Assembly: GCF_000407165.1 (NCBI RefSeq)
Contig: NZ_KE136480.1
Coordinates: 248,001-312,000, forward strand
DNA from: Enterococcus haemoperoxidus ATCC BAA-382
GTDB lineage: Bacteria; Bacillota; Bacilli; Lactobacillales; Enterococcaceae
Direction of reading: 5' to 3'
Length of the DNA: 64,000 nucleotides
Part shown: positions 58,260 through 64,000 of the stretch, one piece after another
Layout: each line of letters begins with the position of its first letter
How positions within the stretch are numbered: position 1 is the first letter of the stretch
The notes under the pieces: model-generated
The model's input: only the letters and a program-made list of their open reading frames with translations
Databases searched by the model: none
What the model was told of the DNA's origin: nothing
Translations under genes and position numbers: made by a program

Positions 58260-59450
58260 TTACGCAAAACTAGATTCAGTTAAACATTCACGGTAAATCG
58301 CTTCAACATCCGATTCAGCTAACGGAACAAAGGCATCCGTTTTAATCGTGCTGTGTGCAACTGCTTGTTTCGCCATTTCTCCAAATTTTTCCTCATCGAT
58401 TCCAACAGCTGGTAATGTCATAGGAATATCGCATGCTTTGAAGAAATCATAGGTTGCTTGAATGCCCTTTTTCGCCGCAAGCATTGGGTCAGTCTCAACG
58501 ATTCCCCAAACATTATGAGCAAACTGTGCAAATCTAGCTACTGTCTGTTCTGAAAGTACATAGTTCATCCAGCGCGGCGTCAAAATAGCCAATCCAATGC
58601 CATGAGTAATATCATAAAAGGCACTTAATTCGTGCTCCATCGCATGACATGACCAAACACCATGTTTACCATTTCTTGTCAATCCATTTAGTGCTAAACT
58701 ACTTGACCACATCAAATTAGCACGAGCATCATAATTATCAGGTTCAGTAAGCGCAATTGGGCAATTTTTAATGACTGCACGCATCAGACCTTCTGAGACA
58801 AAGTCTTGCACATCTGTTCCTTCGGTTATATTAAAATAGCTTTCAAATAAGTGGCTTAAGATATCAGCAGAACCTGCCGCTGTTTGATAAGCCGGTACAG
58901 TAAATGTCGTGGTCGGATCTAAAAATGAAACTTTCGGCATCATTGCTGGACCACCAACACCTAATTTTTGGTTTGTTGCTAAATTTGTGATCACAGCACC
59001 AATATTCATTTCACTACCCGTTGCAGCTAAAGTTAAGATCGTAACAATCGGTAAGGCTTCACCTTGGAACCCTTTGCGCGCTGCTATGACTTCCCACGGA
59101 TCTTCATCACTATAAAAACCTGCCGCAATCACTTTGGAACAATCAATCGTCGAACCCCCACCTACAGCTAAAATCACATCGATATCATTTTCACGACATA
59201 ACACTACGCCTCGACGAACTGTTTCAATACGAGGATTTGGTTCTACATCGCTTAATTCGATAACTTTATTTTGATTTTTTGCAAGTAACTCAATCACTTG
59301 ATCATATAACCCATTTTTCTTGATACTACCGCCGCCATAAACTAACAGTACATTTTTTCCATAAACATTTAGCACATCTGTCAACTCTGTTGCCAAACGA
59401 TCTTTCCCAAAACGAATATCTGTTGGTACATAAAATCTAAAATTATCCAA
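58260..59450 (-). CDS. Iron-containing alcohol dehydrogenase
   Basis: The 396-residue protein belongs to the group III (iron-type) dehydrogenases, close to the NADPH-dependent butanol dehydrogenase/YqhD branch. GGGSTIDCSKVIAAG binds the cofactor, and HAMEHELSAFYDITHG carries the metal His residues. The start is a TTG at 59450, eight bases after GGAGG; the ATG at 59465 overlaps that site. Substrate could be a range of aldehydes. It is followed by the unknown small gene. Confidence 0.88.
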   Translation of the reverse strand: MDNFRFYVPTDIRFGKDRLATELTDVLNVYGKNVLLVYGGGSIKKNGLYDQVIELLAKNQNKVIELSDVEPNPRIETVRRGVVLCRENDIDVILAVGGGSTIDCSKVIAAGFYSDEDPWEVIAARKGFQGEALPIVTILTLAATGSEMNIGAVITNLATNQKLGVGGPAMMPKVSFLDPTTTFTVPAYQTAAGSADILSHLFESYFNITEGTDVQDFVSEGLMRAVIKNCPIALTEPDNYDARANLMWSSSLALNGLTRNGKHGVWSCHAMEHELSAFYDITHGIGLAILTPRWMNYVLSEQTVARFAQFAHNVWGIVETDPMLAAKKGIQATYDFFKACDIPMTLPAVGIDEEKFGEMAKQAVAHSTIKTDAFVPLAESDVEAIYRECLTESSFA

Positions 59451-59558
59451 TTTTTCTTCCTCCATTCAATTTAGGTTTCTTATTTATATAATAATCTATC
59501 AAAAAAGAGTGTCAAGAAAAAGAAATCTTTAACCCTTCTCGATTAAATCGTAGTATAA

Positions 59559-59589
59559 AAACAGCTCCATCTAAAATCAGGAGCTGTTT
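59559..59589 (-). terminator. Terminator of the purine nucleoside operon
   Basis: AAACAGCTCC pairs with GGAGCTGTTT; on the minus strand TTTTTATAC follows. It lies 15 bases after the deoD stop. Confidence 0.9.
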
Positions 59590-59604
59590 GGTTACTTATT
59601 TTTA

Positions 59605-60312
59605 TTAACTATTGATTGCTGTTTCCAATCCTACTTCGATCATATCATTGAATGTTGTTTGACGTTCTTCAGCAGTTGTTTCCTCACCTGTTACTAAACT
59701 ATCGCTAACAGTCATGATCGCCAACGCTTGTACATCAAATTTTGCTGCTAAATAATATAATGCTGCAGCTTCCATTTCAATTGCTAAGACACCTAATTTA
59801 CCAAGTTCAAAAACGCCATCCATGCTATCTTTATAAAAGACATCATCAGACAACACATTCCCAACATGGGTAACAAAACCTTTTTCTTTTGCCGTTGTGT
59901 ATGATTTTAACAACAAATCAAAATCAGCGATTTGAGGGAAATCATATTTAGGGAAATCATTACGAATCATTGAAGAAGGCGTTGCTGCCGCTTGTGCAAT
60001 TACTAAATCTCTCACACGGACTTTCTCTGAGATTGATCCGCAAGTACCAACTCGAATCAATTTTTTTACACCATAAGAATTAATCAGCTCGTGAGCATAA
60101 ATTGTCGCAGAAGGCATTCCCATTCCTGTTCCTTGAACGGAAACACGTTCGCCTTTATACGTACCTGTGTAACCCAACATCCCTCTTACTTGATTGTAGC
60201 ACACCGGATTTTCTAAAAATGTTTCGGCGATGTATTTCGCACGTAATGGATCTCCCGGTAATAAAATTTTATCTGCTATTTCGCCTTGTTTGGCTTCGAT
60301 ATGAACACTCAT
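59605..60312 (-). CDS. deoD: Purine nucleoside phosphorylase DeoD-type
   Basis: This 235-residue enzyme phosphorolyses purine (deoxy)ribonucleosides to base and sugar 1-phosphate. [15 protein letters not shown] and [14 protein letters not shown] are typical of the hexameric class, and [13 protein letters not shown] holds the substrate Glu/Met. [16 protein letters not shown] has the catalytic Asp region. It complements punA by also taking adenosine. It is the last gene of the operon, 26 bases after punA. Confidence 0.95.
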   Translation of the reverse strand: MSVHIEAKQGEIADKILLPGDPLRAKYIAETFLENPVCYNQVRGMLGYTGTYKGERVSVQGTGMGMPSATIYAHELINSYGVKKLIRVGTCGSISEKVRVRDLVIAQAAATPSSMIRNDFPKYDFPQIADFDLLLKSYTTAKEKGFVTHVGNVLSDDVFYKDSMDGVFELGKLGVLAIEMEAAALYYLAAKFDVQALAIMTVSDSLVTGEETTAEERQTTFNDMIEVGLETAINS

Positions 60313-60338
60313 ATTTCTTCTCCTTTATAATGAAACTT

Positions 60339-61157
60339 TTATAGTTCTGCTAATGTCGTTTTGATCAATTCTTTAAATTGAGATTTGACACGCTCTGTTG
60401 TTTCTACAACTTCTGCATGATTTAAACTACTTTGCATACCAGCAGCTAAGTTTGTGATGCATGAAATTCCCAAGACTTTCAAACCGCTATGAGCCGCAAC
60501 AATGACTTCTGATACAGTGGACATTCCAACTGCATCAGCCCCCATCGCACGAGACATGCGAATTTCAGCTGGTGTTTCATATGTTGGGCCTGAATAGCCC
60601 ATATAAACGCCTTCTTGTAATGGTACATTCTGTTCTTTTGCCACTTTTTTAGCAATTTCAAAGTAAGCAGGCGTATAAGCATGACTCATGTCTGGGAAAC
60701 GTGGTCCCATCGCTTCGTCATTTTCACCGATCAACGGATTATCTCCCGTAAAATTGATATGGTCTGTGATCAACATCAAGTTACCTGGCGTGAAGTTTTC
60801 ATTTACGCCACCAGCAGCATTGGTTACTACGATTGAATGAGCGCCCATTGCAGCCATTACACGAACTGGATATGTCACTTTTTGCATTGAATGGCCTTCA
60901 TAATAATGGAAACGTCCTTGCATCGCTAATACTTTTTTCCCAGAAAGTGTACCATAAACTAACTTACCAGCATGCCCAACAACTGTTGAAACCGCAAAAT
61001 GAGGCACTTCTGAAAAAGGAATCGCAATGGCATCTTCTACTTCATCTGCCAGCTCACCTAAACCAGAACCTAAAATCAAGCCAAAATCAACTTCTCCAAC
61101 GCCTTTTTCTTTTAAAAATGCCGTTGTCTCTTTTAACATCTCACCTAGTTTTGTCAT
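60339..61157 (-). CDS. punA: Purine nucleoside phosphorylase (trimeric, guanosine/inosine type)
   Basis: The 272-residue enzyme of the PNP/MTAP class has LILGSGLGELADEV at the phosphate site, GRFHYYEGHSMQKVTYPVRV, NAAGGVNENFTPGNLMLI and YETPAEIRMSRAMGADAVGMST. This class takes guanosine and inosine but not adenosine. It starts 10 bases after the deoB stop. Confidence 0.95.
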   Translation of the reverse strand: MTKLGEMLKETTAFLKEKGVGEVDFGLILGSGLGELADEVEDAIAIPFSEVPHFAVSTVVGHAGKLVYGTLSGKKVLAMQGRFHYYEGHSMQKVTYPVRVMAAMGAHSIVVTNAAGGVNENFTPGNLMLITDHINFTGDNPLIGENDEAMGPRFPDMSHAYTPAYFEIAKKVAKEQNVPLQEGVYMGYSGPTYETPAEIRMSRAMGADAVGMSTVSEVIVAAHSGLKVLGISCITNLAAGMQSSLNHAEVVETTERVKSQFKELIKTTLAEL

Positions 61158-61167
61158 TATTTCTCTC

Positions 61168-62334
61168 CTATACCAGTTTATTTAAAAAGCTTTCGCCATT
61201 TTCTGTTTTTGGAACAGCAAAGTTTTCAGCCACAGTTGCTGAAATATCTGCATAATGACCTTGCGGCAAACTACCTTGGCCGTTCATTTTTTTACTGTAA
61301 ACCAACAATGGAACGTACTCTCTTGTATGATCGGTCCCAGGGAATGTTGGATCATTTCCGTGATCAGCTGTGATCATTAGTAAATCATCTTCTTCCATTG
61401 CATCAATGATTTCTGGAAGTCTCAAATCAAACGCTTCAATTGCATGAGCATAGCCAACTACATCACGACGATGACCATATAATGCATCAAAATCAACTAG
61501 ATTAGTGAAACTTAAACCTTCAAAATCTCGTTTCATCACGTTAAGTAATTGATCTACACCATCCATATTGCTTTTCGTACGAACCGAATCTGTAATCCCT
61601 TGGCCATTAAAAATATCATTGATTTTTCCAACTGCAATCACTTCTTTGCCATTATCTTTCAATGAATCAAGAACTGTATGACCAAATGGGTCTAATGCAT
61701 AATCGTGACGGTTACTTGTTCTAGTAAAGTTCCCAGGTTCACCCACATATGGACGAGCAATGATACGACCAATCATGTAAGGTTCATCTTTGGTAATATC
61801 ACGAACATACTGACAAATACGGTATAATTCATCCAACGGAATGATTTCTTCATGCGCTGCAATTTGCAACACTGGATCAGCAGACGTATACACGATCAAA
61901 TCTCCTGTTTCCATTTGATGTTGGCCATAGTCATCAATGACTGCAGTTCCACTATATGGTTTATTACAAACAATTTTACGTCCTGAAAATTCTTCGATTT
62001 GTTTTAATAATTCATCTGGAAATCCATCTGGGAATACTCGGAAAGGTTTTTGAATATTTAAGCCCATGATTTCCCAGTGACCAGTCATCGTGTCTTTACC
62101 GACTGAAATTTCTTCTAATTTTGTTGCATAACCTTTATGATCAGCAACAGCTTCTACATTGTGAAGAGGAGCGATTGTTCCTAGTCCTAGATTTTCTAAA
62201 TTAGGAATTGTTAAACCGGCTTCTTTTGCGATATGACCTAATGTATCACTACCTACATCGCCAAATTTTTCAGCATCAGGTGCTTCCCCGATACCGACTG
62301 AATCCATTACAACTAAATGCACACGTTTAAACAT
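61168..62334 (-). CDS. deoB: Phosphopentomutase
   Basis: The 388-residue enzyme converts (deoxy)ribose 1-phosphate, made by the two phosphorylases, to the 5-phosphate. The alkaline-phosphatase-like metal sites appear in [31 protein letters not shown] and [13 protein letters not shown]. The start used is ATG 62334 with the ribosome binding site six bases before; an ATG two codons earlier touches that site. First enzyme gene after the permeases. Confidence 0.94.
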   Translation of the reverse strand: MFKRVHLVVMDSVGIGEAPDAEKFGDVGSDTLGHIAKEAGLTIPNLENLGLGTIAPLHNVEAVADHKGYATKLEEISVGKDTMTGHWEIMGLNIQKPFRVFPDGFPDELLKQIEEFSGRKIVCNKPYSGTAVIDDYGQHQMETGDLIVYTSADPVLQIAAHEEIIPLDELYRICQYVRDITKDEPYMIGRIIARPYVGEPGNFTRTSNRHDYALDPFGHTVLDSLKDNGKEVIAVGKINDIFNGQGITDSVRTKSNMDGVDQLLNVMKRDFEGLSFTNLVDFDALYGHRRDVVGYAHAIEAFDLRLPEIIDAMEEDDLLMITADHGNDPTFPGTDHTREYVPLLVYSKKMNGQGSLPQGHYADISATVAENFAVPKTENGESFLNKLV

Positions 62335-62372
62335 AACCATCCTTCTTTCTTAGTTTTACTTACTATTTGATA

Positions 62373-62416
62373 AAAAGGGCATGACTTTAGAAATTGTCCC
62401 ATAGCCCCGCCCTTTT
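62373..62416 (-). terminator. Hairpin between nucleoside permease and deoB
   Basis: AAAAGGGC pairs with GCCCTTTT around a long loop; on the minus strand TTTTTATC follows. It may separate the transporter transcript from the deoB-punA-deoD transcript or allow partial read-through. Confidence 0.75.
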
Positions 62417-62427
62417 ATACTCTATAT

Positions 62428-63390
62428 TTATTTAGATTTGATGTAATTTTTCCCAATTGCTTTTGGTCCAGAAGCTTTTCCTAAGAAAACGACTAAAACA
62501 ATAATGGTCAACACATATGGTGCTGCTTGTAAATAAACAGCTGGTATTGATGAAATTACTGGTAAGTTTGATCCGGCAATACTGATATTTTGAGCAAAAC
62601 CGAAGAATAATGCTGCTCCCATTGCACCTAACGGATTCCATTTACCAAAGATCATCGCCGCCATTGAAATAAAGCCTTGTCCAGCAATCGTTGTTACTGC
62701 AAAACGACCAGCGATCGTTTGAGCAAAAACTGCTCCACCGATCCCACCTAAAAAGCCAGAGATCAAAACACCTGCATAACGCATTACGTAAACATTGATT
62801 CCAAGTGTATCTGCTGCTTGAGGATTTTCACCGACTGAACGAAGGCGCAATCCAAAACGTGTTTTGAATAACACGAACCAAGAAAGAATAGCAACCAGAA
62901 TCGCTACAAAAGCTGGTAAAGTTGTTTGTTTGAAGAACAAGTCTCCCAAAATAGGAATATCCTTCAAAATCGGGAATGAGAAGTAACCAAATGATTCTGT
63001 GATCGTATCTGTTTGGCCTTTTCCATAGATTACTTTGATTAAGAAAATACCCAAAGCTGGTGCCATCAAATTGACCACCGTTCCACTGATGATGTGGTCC
63101 GCTCTTAAATTAATTGTTGCAACTGCATGGAGTAATGAGAATAGCATCCCAACCACTCCGCCTACCAGACAAGCAAGCCAAGGCGTTGCTGCACCAAAAG
63201 TTTCAGCAAAAGTTAAATTAAATACGACTGAGCTAAAAGCTCCCATAACCATGATTCCTTCAAGCCCTACGTTTACAATACCACTACGTTCGGAAAAAGT
63301 CCCACCCAAAGCCGTGAAAACTAAAGGAGTAGAATAAACCAAAGTTTGTGTAATAATCGGCGCTAATACAGCGATTAATGCAATATCCAT
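62428..63390 (-). CDS. nupQ: Nucleoside ABC transporter permease (NupQ-like)
   Basis: The 320-residue membrane protein of the BPD_transp_2 type has about nine helices and the conserved GENPQAADTLGINVY cytoplasmic loop, and GFLGGIGGAVFAQTI. It pairs with the upstream permease in the B. subtilis NupNOPQ-like guanosine/nucleoside importer. Its ATG overlaps the upstream stop by one base. The nearby phosphorylases fit a purine nucleoside substrate; the exact specificity is inferred. Confidence 0.82.
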   Translation of the reverse strand: MDIALIAVLAPIITQTLVYSTPLVFTALGGTFSERSGIVNVGLEGIMVMGAFSSVVFNLTFAETFGAATPWLACLVGGVVGMLFSLLHAVATINLRADHIISGTVVNLMAPALGIFLIKVIYGKGQTDTITESFGYFSFPILKDIPILGDLFFKQTTLPAFVAILVAILSWFVLFKTRFGLRLRSVGENPQAADTLGINVYVMRYAGVLISGFLGGIGGAVFAQTIAGRFAVTTIAGQGFISMAAMIFGKWNPLGAMGAALFFGFAQNISIAGSNLPVISSIPAVYLQAAPYVLTIIVLVVFLGKASGPKAIGKNYIKSK

Positions 63391-64000
63391 TAGATTTTTC
63401 CTCCTTCTTGACTTGTCGGATCTGATTTTCCAACTAATTCTTCAACAATCGCAACTTCTTTTTTACTACCTGAAGCTTTCGCTAATAAGAAGCGGATCAA
63501 ATAGCTGATTGCCACAAAGAAAATAATTGCTGCAATAACAACATCCACTAATTCGATTGGCACACCTGCACGAAGCGGCATTCCTTGACCACCCAGCTTC
63601 AGTACACTGAAGAGGATCGCCGATAAGAATATCCCGACTGAACTTCCTGCTCCCAGCAAGGAAATAGCCATTCCGTCAAATCCAATACTCAATGAAGAGC
63701 CCTGAACAAAGAAGTTGCCAAATGTTCCTAATCCCAGAACCACACCGCCAAGACCAGCTAGTGTTCCTGAAATAACCATTGACATCACAATTGTTCGTTT
63801 ACTGCTCATCCCCGCATATTCAGAAGCGAATGGATTTAAACCAACTGAACGGATTTCATAGCCTAATGTCGTTTTCTTCATAAGGAACCAAATCAACACT
63901 AAGAAAATAAGTGCCATAAAAATACCAATATTCAAACGAGAACCGCTACTTAATTCTTTCAAAAATCCTGTTCGCAAACTAGCATTTTCTCCAATGACTT
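63390..64000 (-). CDS. nupP: Nucleoside ABC transporter permease (NupP-like), N-terminus outside the window
   Basis: The frame stays open to the right edge, where it reads VIGENASLRTGFLKELSSGS; the true start lies beyond 64000. The visible 203 residues have five hydrophobic segments and the loop GYEIRSVGLNPFASEYAGM, the counterpart of the NupQ loop. The C-terminal tail (SGSKKEVAIVEELVGKSDP) is charged. ATPase and binding-lipoprotein genes are expected further upstream. Confidence 0.8.
   Translation of the reverse strand, partial: VIGENASLRTGFLKELSSGSRLNIGIFMALIFLVLIWFLMKKTTLGYEIRSVGLNPFASEYAGMSSKRTIVMSMVISGTLAGLGGVVLGLGTFGNFFVQGSSLSIGFDGMAISLLGAGSSVGIFLSAILFSVLKLGGQGMPLRAGVPIELVDVVIAAIIFFVAISYLIRFLLAKASGSKKEVAIVEELVGKSDPTSQEGGKI

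Overview
The window looks like chromosome of a low-GC Gram-positive coccus, most likely an Enterococcus of the E. faecalis group. The support is the AT-rich DNA with strong AGGAGG ribosome binding sites, the Firmicutes-type S10-spc-alpha operon (zinc-type S14 and L36, secY-adk-infA inside it), an L17 downstream RNA element, a lactobacillales-style lysine riboswitch in front of a fused amino-acid ABC transporter, and a rpsL-rpsG-fusA-tuf cluster near rpiA, gpmA and purine salvage genes. The species is not identified. No tRNA, rRNA, CRISPR array, insertion sequence or prophage was seen.

Layout. 1-2.2 kb: a truncated secreted glucosaminidase behind a coiled-coil protein with a long Asp/Tyr tract. 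3-5.1 kb: a P1B-4-type metal ATPase under a twin ArsR/SmtB-like operator. 5.3-8.9 kb: orphan peptide-binding lipoprotein, OsmC protein, membrane-anchored phosphoesterase. 9-13.4 kb: beta-glucoside operon (antiterminator, PTS EIIBCA, 6-phospho-beta-glucosidase) with two antiterminator RNA sites, each overlapping a terminator. 13.5-18.3 kb: thioredoxin-like gene, and a MerR regulator divergent from a heterodimeric ABC exporter. 18.4-20.4 kb: a relic of an MFS transporter and a secreted V8-like protease. 20.5-23.3 kb: lysine riboswitch and lysine-type ABC importer. 23.3-28.8 kb: LOG-family protein, histidine phosphatase, MazG-like protein, GNAT, BrnQ carrier, Mga-like regulator. 28.9-32.2 kb: truA and the ECF transporter core (ecfT, ecfA2, ecfA1). 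32.4-34.9 kb: an M20 amidohydrolase and a membrane carrier lying between the ECF genes and rplQ. 35-49.5 kb: the large ribosomal protein operon (rpsJ to rplQ, minus strand), including rpmD and rpmJ. 49.6-50.6 kb: PadR/DUF2812 pair. 50.7-55.4 kb: tuf, fusA, rpsG, rpsL. 55.5-57.9 kb: rpiA, a serine-recombinase-like protein lacking the catalytic serine, gpmA. 57.9-59.5 kb: unknown small protein and iron-type alcohol dehydrogenase. 59.6-64 kb: deoD, punA, deoB and two nucleoside ABC permease genes, the last cut by the window edge.

How the parts work together. The translation operons fill most of the central minus strand and have structured leaders, an internal promoter before infA and a conserved 3' RNA. 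The accessory loci each carry recognisable local control: RNA antitermination (beta-glucosides), a riboswitch (lysine), a metal-sensor operator (metal efflux), a MerR operator (drug efflux) and a PadR-type dyad pair. Several minus-strand genes end in a shared intergenic 3' element. The most unusual items are the Asp/Tyr-rich coiled-coil protein paired with a cell-wall hydrolase, the Ser-to-Thr recombinase-like protein, the twin metal operator with no regulator next to it, and several unexplained hairpins inside ribosomal protein operons.
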